From NCBI GenBank assembly GCA_016859345.1, contig CM029111.1, positions 14,768,214-14,832,213 on the forward strand: a stretch of 64,000 nt of DNA, given 5' to 3'. A program made the translations under genes and the position numbers. The notes under the pieces were generated by a model. The model was not told the DNA's origin. It was given only the letters and a program-made list of their open reading frames with translations, and made no database searches. The stretch comes from Istiophorus platypterus (Eukaryota; Chordata; Actinopteri; Istiophoriformes; Istiophoridae). Every line of letters begins with the position of its first letter. Within the stretch, counting starts at the first letter, position 1. Shown in pieces: positions 25,661 through 37,600 of this stretch.

Positions 25661-27589
25661 GTATAAATGTACAGGGCCGACGAATGTGTTGCAGTTGTCG
25701 ATTATATGTGAATATATTTACAAATTCAGTTGCTGTAATGTCAAAATTATACGAATAATATTGTGGATTATGGCAGAAATCTGAGATTGATATCATTTGA
25801 TTATAAAATTTGATTACACAACACTGAGTAGGGAAAAAAAGACATTTGAATATTTTTCTGTAATGGGAAAATTGCCTATCTAAAACGAAATTAAGAAAAA
25901 TCATTAAGACATCTTTGGGTCAACACTGCCAGAAATGAAAGCCGATACAGTTTATCAGTCCACTAAATACAGATACAGATTGTGAATTTAATTTTCTCAA
26001 TCGAATGCAGACACTGTGATTTCTTGAAGTACTTATTAACCCCAGAATGATACCAAAACATATTCAATATCTGTATAGCTGAAATGTCTCAGTCCCACTA
26101 TATTACATTCACTTTCACATGCGCAATGCAAACTCCTATTGGAGGAAGAGTATTTCTTAAAGGTCCACCCTGCAGGCGTCTTCCCTTATCTAGCTTGATG
26201 AGACCACCCCTCTGGCCTGTGTGGGTGTGCTCATGCTGTGCTTGTGTAGGAGCAAATGTATAATCAGTCAGTGTAATTGAAAACAACTACATGGGGGGTT
26301 GGCAGTGTCAGGCCTTTAAACTCATTCACTTAGTGTTTATAACAAGGATGCTATTCATCCCCTTGCCTGTTTGAAAAAGGAAACCATCATGGAGGCTTGG
26401 AGATGGTTCTGTCTGTTGAGTGCGGAGGACGGTGCAGAGGATGGTGCGGAGGATGATGCGGAGGATGGTGCCTCGGTGGCGAAGTGAAGTGCTGCTCTGC
26501 CAAGTAAAGGCGGGGTGCTCAGCTGCAGCAGAAATACTTGTGTTTCTATGTCAGCAATATGATATGTCACCTGTTGCCACTGCGACACTGCTGATTCACA
26601 TGTTTGAATGTGTGAGTGTACTTGAGTGAGTGACCATAGAGGTGAATCAACACCTCATTAATAGGTTTCTACATGAACTGAGCATTAAACCCTTCATGAT
26701 GATAGGATTGATTGCAGGACTAGTTTGTCGGACTATTTCAGTTTTAGTTAGGTGTACGTAATAAACTGCCAACTGAGTGTACATCCCCCAAAGGCCCAAA
26801 TTATGGGAACTGTAGTTTCAAAATATAGAGCACGATTAAACCACTGTGTCCATGTAGGGTAAAGTATTGGAATAGAAAATCCTCAATTTATTATTCTGTA
26901 TTAATTGATGGGAAGCATAATAAAACTCTCAGTGTACTGTAAAAAGGACATATGATTTATGAGCTAATACCTTCACCCAACCAGGATTAAATGCTCAAGG
27001 GAGTCTGAATATCTCAATACCATATATGATATGAAAATATACACATATATAAAAATATAATGTGTATAACGTGTGTTCGTATCGCGTGCTGACCCTTTCA
27101 TATACACTCAGGGGGTTATTAGCATCAGAGACCTCATTCATTGTGGAGATTGAGGAGATGTTGCTATGAGACAGCCTGAGCTTTTATCCTCTGCTGTAGA
27201 TTAAAATGATGGTGGATAAAATGCATGCAGCAGTATGCGTCCAAGCACATGTTTAGAGCTCAGTGGGTACCTTGTTGGTGTTTGTGTGAATCTTACTGCT
27301 GTCTGTTATTATATTGTGTCTCATACAGAGTTAAGGGAATCACATACTGACCATGTTTGAACTGTGTGCTCTTTGAATGTGTTGATTTATTTTGGAAAAA
27401 ATCCTTTCAGAATAACCTATATAGATTTACAGGAACTACGTATATGATATACACTATATCATTTATCATGTATATTGCTTGGATAATGCTGTTTTAATTG
27501 AAACATTAAAGGTACTTCTGTCCAAACAACTGGCAATAGCTATTATATGATTTTTGCTAAGAGCAGGATGCTTTGAGCAAGGGATGGAA

Positions 27590-27810
27590 ATAACATGTTG
27601 TGGTGTTATGGGGGTTATTTGTTGGATCATTTCATGGTTTTAAGAAAACTGCTCAGAGCTGAGAAATTTTATATATGTGCAATATATATAAGCCCTGTAA
27701 AACAGCTAATCGTCAAGTCAGTTTTTGTAAGGATTTAACAAACAAGATATTTGTTACCAATGGGCAGACACTAACTCTTTGCCCCTGTTTCTAGTCTTTA
27801 TGCTAAGCTA
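27590..27810. repeat. Fragment of repeat family A
   Basis: Contains GTTATGGGGGTTATTTGTTG and CTAGTCTTTATGCTAAGC, shared with the copies at 9640 and 22120. The ends are worn away. Confidence 0.5.
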
Positions 27811-27824
27811 ACCTAGTCAGATAG

Positions 27825-28415
27825 TAAAAAGTAGAACTTTAAGCTCCGCTGCTTCCCTTTTATGCTACTTTACTTCTACTCCTCTACATTTATTATGCAA
27901 ATTCTCTTACTTTCCAGACTAAAATTTTGCATACCACTTCTATTCTCTTGAAACCATTTAGCATCAACATTTCATGAAAACACTTTGTTTCCAACTGTGT
28001 GACATTTTTCAAGTAATGAAAAGGGGTTTTCAGTGGGGTTTTTTTGCCTTGGGAAGGTTGTGAAATTTATCAGCTCCAAATTTGGAGGTACATGGTTTAC
28101 ATCGGACAAAACATATGTTCCACAACTAGAATATGATTACAGTTAACTAATAGCATAAAATGTTCCACCATGACAGCTACAACAGTAAAATGCTGCAAAC
28201 GTGTGAATACATCACTAATAATAATGTAATAATGTAATAATATACCACTCCGATAATGGCCATTGTACATAATGCCAACTTTTACCTCTGAGGCTAGTAT
28301 TTTGCTGAAAATACCGAAAACTGTACTTCTACTTCGGGAAAATTTTGAGAACAGGACTTTTACTTATAACACTATTGTTGCTACTACTTAAGTAGAGGAT
28401 ATGAGTGCTTGCCCC
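27825..28415. repeat. Copy of repeat family C
   Basis: Begins with TATGCTACTTTACTTCTACT and ends with GGACTTTTACTTATAACAC and ACTACTTAAGTAGAGG, the inverted layout typical of this family. No protein is encoded. Confidence 0.55.
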
Positions 28416-30089
28416 ACACCTGTCCAGAGCTGAACATTTGTCAGCACTTTCAAAAAAATCCATTTTTGACAGAATACAAACGTATCAAAGCTGAGCATGG
28501 TGTAATCATGTCAGGAGATCTGTGTTCATCTATAAACTTGGATGGGTCATCAAAACCTGGGTCTTGATAAGGCTCAATGTGAATGAATGCTTCAGTAGAT
28601 GAGCAAAGCTTTCATCTTTACTTTGCACAGCCATAGTAAACATTTTGACATTGATTAGTGGTTATCGCAGTGCACTTTGAACCTTTTCTGAGGTCTCACT
28701 GCATGTTTGGTTTTAAGTCAATATTACTGTCTAAGATGTTACATTTACAGCCATTAAAAATATTGAGTGCTCAGAAAAAAAAACTAGCTGTGTGAGTTGA
28801 TAATGAACCAGTACAAGGACTTTGTAAATCAAATCAAAATATGGGGGGAGATGGTCAGAGAACTGAACTGTATTTTCTGCATATGTTCCTTCAATTCTAC
28901 CTAACTGCATGCGTGTATGTATGTATGTATGCATATCCTATATCATACCACTGCATAATGTGAATCCGTTGGATATGGGAGTGATCCTTGAATCAATTCT
29001 CCCACCAACAGATTGATAATCTTGGTGCGGAGTGGTTATGCATACCACTTCTGTGTTAAGTAGAAGCCTGACTGGCCACAACTTTAACTGATAGTGTCTG
29101 ACAGGTTCACCTGCAATAAAAAAAAAAAATGTGTTTAATTTCGTATTTATCCACTTTTAGTTTCATCCAAAACTTGATGTTATGGGTTTTTAGTCTCTAT
29201 TAATTTCAAACAGATGTCAAAAGCGGGAAAATATAGTAATTGTTGTATCTGGCTGTATCTGTATTGTTGTTTTTTCGGTTAAATGAAAACATTATTTGGC
29301 AATTGAAATTGAAAAATTCTCATTTCAGTTGTTAAATGATGTTTTTATCGCTCATTTGATGAGTTTGAGGCTTTGGAAAAATAATATTGTCATAAATAAA
29401 AACATGTTGGGCCTATTTTTTTCTATTTCTTTTGTAGTATCTATAGAGAATTAGGTCTTGTACACTGGTTGTAAAAGCAGAGGGGAGTCCTCTAAGTACA
29501 TACAGATAAAAGCCAGACATTTTTGGAAGTGACATCTAAATCATCCAACGCTATTTAATCTCTCTGACCAGAGCAATTTTTTAAAAAGTTCGTAGCGGCA
29601 AAAAAAATCTCCCTTTAATGCGTCTTTAAACCATTCAGGTGAGAAATACATTTCATGTGGTGAGATGGTCTCTCCCGATCAATACTCTCTGCTCTGCAAT
29701 CAAAAATGTCAGAGTCACATGCAGAGAGGTCTCATGAATCGATTACTGTATGTTTTGATATTTCAGGGAGCAACAGAGTCATAAATAGAGTGTTGTAAAT
29801 GTTTGTTTTCTACGACCTCTATTATATTCTCAACCGCTAATTATTTATTATGTTGTGATTTCTGAGAACAAGAGGAAGAAGAAGAAATATGGATATAGTA
29901 TAGTAGTATATACAAGACAGTAGCGTTTTCCCTTTCCTCACATGGGAAAAGGGTTCATGTCCATTGTAGCAATAGGAAAAGTGACATATTGCTTCCTTCG
30001 TAACTAATTTCAGCCAAACAGAGAAACAATGTCAAGAAAATAATAACTTTGACTGCAAAAAATGAAAATTCACATGGAGCACTAAACAC

Positions 30090-30440
30090 AAAGTACAGCT
30101 GAGGCTGGTGGGATTTTCATTAGTTTTGCAGATTTGATCATCAACTAAAATGTTATAATTTTGACCTGATTATAGCAGTGGAAGGAAGGTTCAGGGATCA
30201 CAAAAATCATTACCATTTATGGTGAGAAAACGTGTGTCTCTACAGAGTTAAATGGCGATCAATCTAGTTTTCAAGACAAAAATTGGCATGAGGCACAAAA
30301 GTCTGTGGTCTGATTTATTGTCTGGAGGCCATAAGTATCAGTACGAAATTTCATGACACTTAATACAACAGATATTGAAATATTTCAGTCTGGATCAAAG
30401 CGTTGGACCGACTGAAGGACCAACATTTCCATCCCTAGAG
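30090..30440 (-). repeat. Repeat family B, inverted orientation
   Basis: CACTAAACACAAAGTACAGC followed by GGTGGGATTTTCATTAGTTT is the reverse complement of the element's middle. It ends with TCAAAGCGTTGGACCGACTG, the reverse of its start. Confidence 0.6.
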
Positions 30441-31839
30441 CCGCTAGCACGACTAAAAGTAAATTAAATAAGCTGTTCGCCAATTCTCACAAAGCACTTT
30501 TGGCAGTTTTTTACCTGATAACTCAACTTGAAAAAAAAAAAAAAAATCATGCTCTGATCTTCTTTGGCAGACAATAGAAAGACATACTTGAGTGATTGAA
30601 AAGGATCACAGCCTGGTTATTTCTTTGTTGCGCTTCTCAATGGAAGAACTTAATTCTGCCAGACGGCTCCGTTTCACTGTCTGTGTCAACCTTATTGCAG
30701 CTCAGTGACCCTGCAGTCATATGACGATCACTGCTTTCATTATTAATCTGCTCTCTCTCTCCCCTGACATTTGCTGTTGTGTTTGTGCCATAACTCAGCC
30801 CTTGGCTGGATGTGAGGTCCTTTTTGCTCTGCTGAAAACACATCCACACAATGGCCCTGTTCATAAGCTCCTACGCTCCAGACTGTGGAGAGGAGACTCC
30901 CAGTTTTATATCAATGTGGTGTCTATAAATTTCTGTTTAACTGTCCAGGTATTATTATACTATAAACTCCCCCGGGCATCCCTTTCCTTTTTAAAGTGTT
31001 TAAGTAAGACAGCATCTTTTAAATGATGAAACAAAACAATCATGAAAACACACCACACGTACCTAATGGTGTGTGACGACTGCTTGAATCTGGCTTTAAC
31101 AAAAAGCCATATTTTAGCTAAGGTTAAGAAACTTAATATATAGCCAACTATATGTTGGCTTACTGACATTAATGAGCGTGTTTGCTGACTTTATGACTTT
31201 CCTTTTGCTTCTGACACACTGCATTTTAATGTGTCACATGAGCCCGATGTGTTCAGAGAATCGGGGGAACATCAAAGGAAATTCAATGTACCATGATCCT
31301 GCAACTGCGACTTGTGGACGCAGCGGCTGCACTTAAGCTAAGGTTGAACAGTCTTGTGCATAAACCCTCATCTCCATTTTACCGCCAGCACATGAGATTA
31401 TAGCAGCGGAAACAACCCAGAGCAGACAGTCCTTACTCTGATTAAAACGCATGCCTGGCATGATCGTCATGGTACAGGAAAGGATTTTCAGTCTGAATCA
31501 ACAAGTGTGGCTGCTTTAGACATCTGCGTCCCATACCAATGAACTGAAACCAGACAGATTTAGAGCACTGTTCTCCTGAATCAATTCAATGTCACACTTC
31601 TCCCACAGGAAATTGTTAATTAAAATTTAATTCTTCCCATAGAAAGCTAGAACCCCTTAAGCCTCCTTCCTCCATTTGGTGGGACAATGTAAAACATGGC
31701 CAGACTGGTAAACATGGCTGTTTGCTATCCATTACCTAATTTAAGGTTATTGAACATCAGTTTTAAAAAAATAATAATTGTATTTCATCCACAACTGCAG
31801 ATGTGTACAGTTTTAAAATACACCGTTAAGGGGATAATT

Positions 31840-31990
31840 TGGCATTTTGGCATTTCTTTGCAGAGACTTAAAAGAGATGATACCATTCATCGAATATGAC
31901 GTTCAAGATTGGGGAGGGTTAGCTTAGCATAAATACTTAAAAAAAAAAAAAAGAAAATCATTCTACCAGCATCTCTGAAACTTAGAAATT
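31840..31990. repeat. Fragment of repeat family A
   Basis: AAAGAGATGATACCATTCAT and GGGTTAGCTTAGCATAAA match one end of the family A element. Confidence 0.5.
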
Positions 31991-32059
31991 ACATCATATC
32001 TCATCATATTAAACCCATACAAAAACCATTAGAGAACTGTGAGCAGTGCTTTAAACTAA

Positions 32060-32460
32060 ATGCAATCTGTAGCATGCTAACATGCTTGTGTTGACAATGC
32101 TAGCATGCTAATGATTGCATGCAGGGATAATGTTTCCCGGGTTCATTCTCTTCATCTGCCGTGTTAGCATGCTAACGTTTGCAGCTGAAGTTGATGGGCG
32201 TGTGATTAGTTTTGCAACAATTCTGTCATAAACAGAAGAAAATTCTGATAATCCTCAAAGTTATTACAATGTTTGTGCGAAATATAGTGGTGATCCATTT
32301 AATAGCTGTTGCCACATTTCAGCTTTAATCACAAATCTCAACCCCATGGAGGCACTGCAGGAAAAGTCAGGTTACCTATGTAAATACGATTCATCCTCTT
32401 TGGACCATGAATTTCTATAGAAAACATCGATCAAATACAAAACTTCTTCCAACACTAAAG
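32060..32460 (-). repeat. Repeat family B, inverted, with GCTAGCATGCTAATG palindromes
   Basis: Three palindromic TAGCATGCTA motifs lie within about 110 bp. They are followed by GTGATTAGTTTTGCA and AATACGATTCATCCTCTTTG, which match the reverse complement of the family B body. Confidence 0.6.
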
Positions 32461-32779
32461 GCAAGTTATGTTTCTACATTATATTAGCGAATGAAATTCC
32501 CTGAAGTAAAGACTATTTTAGGGATTAAACTAGGGTCCACATTAACATCCCCTGATCTCAGGCTAATTTAACCTTAGTGGAAAGTGCCACGGAGTGAAAT
32601 CAACCTCCGAGGTGATAAAAGTCCTGGCTCCAGTGGGATCATGGGTAGTGAGAGCCGAACTCTGAGCTGGCCCAGCCTTGGACTTGGCAGCAGCCTCGTG
32701 CTGTCGCTGGGGGCAGATGGTCTCTCTTTCTCGGTGTCAGGCGTCAGCTGTCCACATGAGCACAGATGAGTGCGTCAGA

Positions 32780-32927
32780 CTCTGAGTCTCACCCACAGCT
32801 CACGGACTCCAGACCAACTCCTGTCAGCTCGCTCCCTGTTGGGTTCACTGGAATTTGACAAACTATCGTTGAAGACACTTCTCTTCCCCTGATAACAGTT
32901 ATTCTGTGGAGACATGCCTCACTCCAG
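32780..32927 (+). other. Candidate 5' non-coding exon of tmem198b, carrying a uORF start
   Basis: Donor CTCCAG|GTAGGC ends this exon at 32927. The next exon starts at 34446 after TTTTGGCAG and contains the main start. An ATG at 32914-32916 opens a reading frame that crosses this splice and stops at TAA 34540-34542, 36 codons in all. The 5' border and promoter are not visible with certainty; the sequence from 32580 on is more GC-rich than its surroundings. Confidence 0.5.
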
Positions 32928-33474
32928 GTAGGCAGCAGGAATGTTATTTCTTTATTTCACTTTTTCATTTGTCAGAGGTTATTTCTTACATTGGTATATC
33001 TTTTTGTTAGGAAATCCTTGTGGATGACGATGCTGTCCCTTATTGACAAATAAAGTTAATGAAATAACATTTTTCATGACAGAGTTAAAAAATATATATA
33101 TATATATATCAAACCATAAAATGGGAATTATATTTGGTGGCTTTTCATCCTGATCTACACTTTTAGAGTAGTAAGTTTAAGTGTTTTTGTGTTCTACACT
33201 TACTGTTTTCAAAAGGACACAGAGTTATACACAGTCAGGAGGATCACTCACCTGCTAAAGCTCCTCTAATTCCATTTGCTGACCGTGGTATCTGCTTGGA
33301 CAGCTTATAAGGTCCTTACAGTAATGCACACTGTGGCTGTAGACAGCTGTAGAATGAGCCGAGATAACAGGAGTGTGTAAACATGATTCACGCCTTTACA
33401 CAGTCAGAGATTTTTGGTTGACTTGGTTTAAAAAATATTATAGTTTACACCCATTTATTTCAGATTATAAGTGA

Positions 33475-33976
33475 CCAGTGGTGGAAAGTAATTACGTACA
33501 TTTAATTTTACTTTCACGGTACCTTAGACTTTATTTAAGTATTTCCATTTTATGCTACTTTGTACTTCTATTCCACTGCTGTTCAGAGGAACAGGTACAT
33601 TTTACTGCACCACATTTAACTGATAACTTTAGTTTCTTTGCATATTCAGATAAATGATACAAAATATAGTCTATGATTAAAATATGATGTATCAGTATAG
33701 CTTAAAATAAGATTATGCTTCCCAGGGGGAAATCCACAAGCTATCCAGAAGTGTAAAATATAATTAAAATCACCTCCACCTTTACCAACTATAACATTAA
33801 AATGACATACATCAACTGAAGCTTTTAGTGGTTCAAGTGTATTTTGTCGCTAATACTTTTGTACTTTTTTCAAGTAAAATTCTAAATGGATGACTTTAAC
33901 ATGTAACAGAGTACTCCTACACTGTTATGTGTACATTTATTTAAGTAAAAGTTATGAATATTTCTTCCACCACTGG
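33475..33976. mobile_element. MITE of family C with perfect 12-bp terminal inverted repeats
   Basis: The left end CCAGTGGTGGAA (33475-33486) is the exact reverse complement of the right end TTCCACCACTGG (33965-33976). Internally it carries GTACTTCTATTCCAC and AAGTAAAAGTTATGAATAT. There is no reading frame. It lies in the intron between the 5' non-coding exon and the first coding exon of tmem198b. No clear target-site duplication was seen. Confidence 0.75.
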
Positions 33977-34603
33977 TTGTTATTGTCTTTATTAGTCTTT
34001 AGAATATTTCATAATTTTGATGAGCTGTTTGTTTATGTTATGTTGTTCACTAACCCACATTCCCAGAACAATAAGCCTTAATGACGGTGGCACTGAGCCA
34101 CCAGGTCATTTCCTCATCTGTATCCTGCCCTTGAACAAAAGAACCAGGAAAGCGAAACTCAGAGGGGAACCCCAGTTTCCCTCTTTGTTTCCTGAACAGA
34201 TGTTTGCACGTGGGAAAGAGCTGTATCCCCTTTTGTATTCACATAAATAACAACTATTGAATGTGTCATTTGGAAGTATGAGGATGTTTCATATTGAATT
34301 TGAGGAATGCTTTGACAGGGTTCCCTCCCAGGATGGTCATAAGACTTGATGAATATACCTCTCAAGTCAGCAGCCAAGACAGCACTTGAGCTGAATTCAT
34401 GTTTGTCATCAGCCAAGAGCTGAAAACACTCTTTTCTTTTGGCAGGTGCGCAGCAGGAAGCTGTTTCGCACAAGTTCTTCGTTCAGGACCTTCCTCTTTC
34501 CCTGGATACCACATGCAGGACGTTGCAGTTTCCACCCTTTAATGAGCAAAGCGCAGGCGCATCCAGACCAGCTGCACGGCAATAGAATTAATAATCCTCC
34601 ACG

Positions 34604-37600
34604 ATGGCACTCTATGTTACTGAGGAGCCAGGAGCCGACTTAGCTGAAGTGGACATTTGCACGCTCGAGATTAATAGGAAGTATGAAGTCATCCCATCCA
34701 TTGTCTGCTCTGTTTGCCTTTCGTTTGGCCTTATCTACTGCTTTTTGGGTACGTATCCATGACAACCAGAGCTAATCTTTGGGATTTCAAGGTGGTGAAA
34801 GTAGTTTTTTAAGCAGTATACTCCACCTCTAAAGTCACTGTCTGAGCATCTCACTCGCCCCTACTGTTTTCATATAGTACATGTTTCATTAGCTTATCTG
34901 GTGGCTTAAACCCTCAGTGGCAGGTGCCTGGAGGCTGCCGGGGGTTTAAGGTGGATAAGCCCAAAGCTGGAGGAGGCAGATGGGTATTCCTGCATCTGAA
35001 TCTAGCAGCGCTAGCTTGTACAAAGTGCCACCTGTTGCACAGACTCACTAGTGTCATAGCATTAAACCGGACAAAAGCTCATGTGAGTTTTGGCGGTGAT
35101 TTTGGATTTTAAACACAGTTTCTATTGGGGGGCAGCTTGCAGAGCCATATGTACATTGAGTAATATGCCGTGAGGATGATTTTACCAAAGATAGTAAAAA
35201 CTAACAACGTAACGTTATTTCTGTCCGTGTTGTCACTGAGAAAATATGCGGACACAAATCCAACAAACACAAACTGTGAGCGTGATTAGGATTTGTGTGG
35301 CCTATGGACCTGCTCCCTAAAACATGTGACATTATGCAAACACACATGCTGCCAAAGTCTGTGTGTTCCCAGTAAGTACAAGAGTAGAGTAAATTAGGGT
35401 TCGGGTTGACTATAAGGAAGTTTATGAAAGTAAATAATTAATAATTTGAAGAAAAGCAGATGTTTTAGTGGTGCAGGGGAGGAAAGTATTGCCGGAGTTG
35501 TGATTCCTTATGTACTGTAATTTTCTGCTTTGACCAAAAAGATGAAGAAAAAACAGAGGGAATGAGCTTTGAGTACTTGTATCACTCACATAAAAATAGT
35601 TGATGACATATGTTGGAAATGGAAAAATTTGCTTATAAAATGTATTTCTGCAGTGTGTGAAATATGTTAAACAGCTGTGTCATCCAAGCAGCTCTCATTG
35701 TTGTAACTCGACAAGAGCTGCTCAGTCAGATTTCAGTCAAAGGCTCGAGCCAAGAACCAGTTAAAGCATTGTAGTCTTGCTCTTCAACTTTGCCTCAGTG
35801 TTTGGGCATTTAGGTCTATATGGAGTCTGACAATCAGATGCTGCTACATTGTTAGGCAAATGCTATACCCAAACAAAAAGCCGAACAGTAGCTAAAAGCA
35901 AAGATGCTTTGTTCTTCTTCCTCTATTTAGTAGCAGTCACGTTGCAGTGTTGCTCATCTGGGTAATACAGTTAAAATGAGGAGAAAATGCTTGCAAACAC
36001 ATGGTGCATTGATTCAGTGGATTCACTGTACATGTAATAATAACAACAAAGACGTATGCTAATGAAGTAGCCTGATTTTCGAGGGCTGAGCATGTGATTG
36101 GGCTTTGCACCATGTATGTGAGGACAGAATGTTTTTGTTTAAAAGTAAGGATTTGGAAAGTCAGTGTGGCTCATTGCATTTAGAGTTTTGCACATTGAAA
36201 GTCTGAGACGAGGCAGCTGTAAAGTGCTGCGAGGCGTTTCAGATTCGGATACATGGACAAGTAGCTGACCTTTTTCCTTTAAATCGACTTTCCAGGTTAC
36301 CGCTGCTTCAAGATGGTCATGTTTTTTTCCGGCTTCCTGTTTGGCACGGTGGCCGTACTCCTGTTGTACCACAAGGAGCCTTTGTTGGACATCCAGCTGG
36401 GGACGGAGGCTTCGGCGGGGATCGGCCTGGGCGTGGGCGTGCTCTGCGGGCTGATGACAATGCTGGTGACAACGATGGGACTGGTCCTCAGTGGCCTGCA
36501 GCTTGGGACCCTGCTCTCCCTCGCCATCCTGGTGGTTATCGGACAGTTTCAAAGCCTTACTCCCATTTGGGTGCCTCTCAGTACCGTCCTGGTGTCCAGC
36601 ATCATCACTGCTGTCTTCACCCTTCGGTGGCAGAAACTGCTCAGCATCCTCTACACATCTGTGTTTGGAGCAACCACCGTGATGCTGTGTGTGGATTACC
36701 TGGTGGGGACGTTCATGCTGCCAGATCAAGTGTATGATATGCTTTTGCAAGCTGTCCCACAAACACTGTGCTGGTTTAACTGGGCAATCACTGGGATCTT
36801 ACCTGTTTTGAGTCTTATGGGTATGGTAGTGCAGTGGATGTTTACTGCCAAAGGAGTATCACACACAGAAGGTGAGTTCAGTTCCATCTGCACTTACTGA
36901 TGCATTCAAGCATAGGCTATATTCATGTTATATATGATACATAAACTCATATAAACTTACATATATGGTATATAAACTCATGGTTTCCCTTTTTGGTCTT
37001 CCATTCGGATACTTCCCAGCTGCACAACAAAAACATAAGAATCAAGCCAAGAAGCAGGTATACAGAGAGTCCAGGAGAAGACCTCAATCACAGCGTCGCC
37101 GCAGGCCTCCACCCCTGAAACGCTATGCCGGAGATGTCCTGGCACCGGTCAGTGGCTGAGATTAAAACGTGTCACCCAGCATTAGCTTTTCATTCAGCTT
37201 TCATCTCTTTAGAGAGGAAAATTCCACCCTCGCACTAAGTTTCGCTTAATCAAAGTTCCTTTGATTGCATGATTGGACAAAAGGAGGAAATAGCCTCCTC
37301 ATCAGTCGTAGAAGAAAAACTCAGACCCTTTATTTCAGTAAAAGTAGTTACACTCGTGTGTAGGAATACTCCTTTGCAAATAAAAGCTCTTCTCTTAAAA
37401 TGTGTCTCTATAATCAGCAAAATGTAATCACAGTATTAAGAAAAGTAACCCTGTGCATATCGTGCATTAGTATTACTGATTAATTGATGAAGGGCTGCGA
37501 GTAACAATTATTTTCTTTGTTATTCATTATCATTGATTAATCTGCCAATTGATTGTTTTGTCTGTAAAATCTCAGACAAATCTCTAAATGTTCACCATGA

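Larger units (their letters stand above)
18800..32500. other. Gene-poor interval of about 14 kb between trhr and tmem198b
   Basis: No coding exons, tRNAs or rRNAs were recognised. Reading frames are short and have no family resemblance. Much of the interval is made of repeat copies, listed separately. The rest is AT-rich unique-looking DNA that could hold distal regulatory elements, which cannot be judged from one sequence. It spans the meeting point of two ancestral gene neighbourhoods. Confidence 0.6.

Noticed and set aside
30721..31026. 101-codon frame in the gene-poor interval
   Set aside because: No recognisable domain, no promoter or splice context; frames of this length are expected by chance in 14 kb.
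34159..34473. 104-codon minus-strand frame next to the tmem198b 5' UTR
   Set aside because: No family resemblance and it overlaps the tmem198b acceptor and 5' UTR on the other strand.
36139..36762. 207-codon frame on the minus strand
   Set aside because: It lies antisense to tmem198b exon 2, is rich in H, Q and R from reversed codons, and has no family resemblance.
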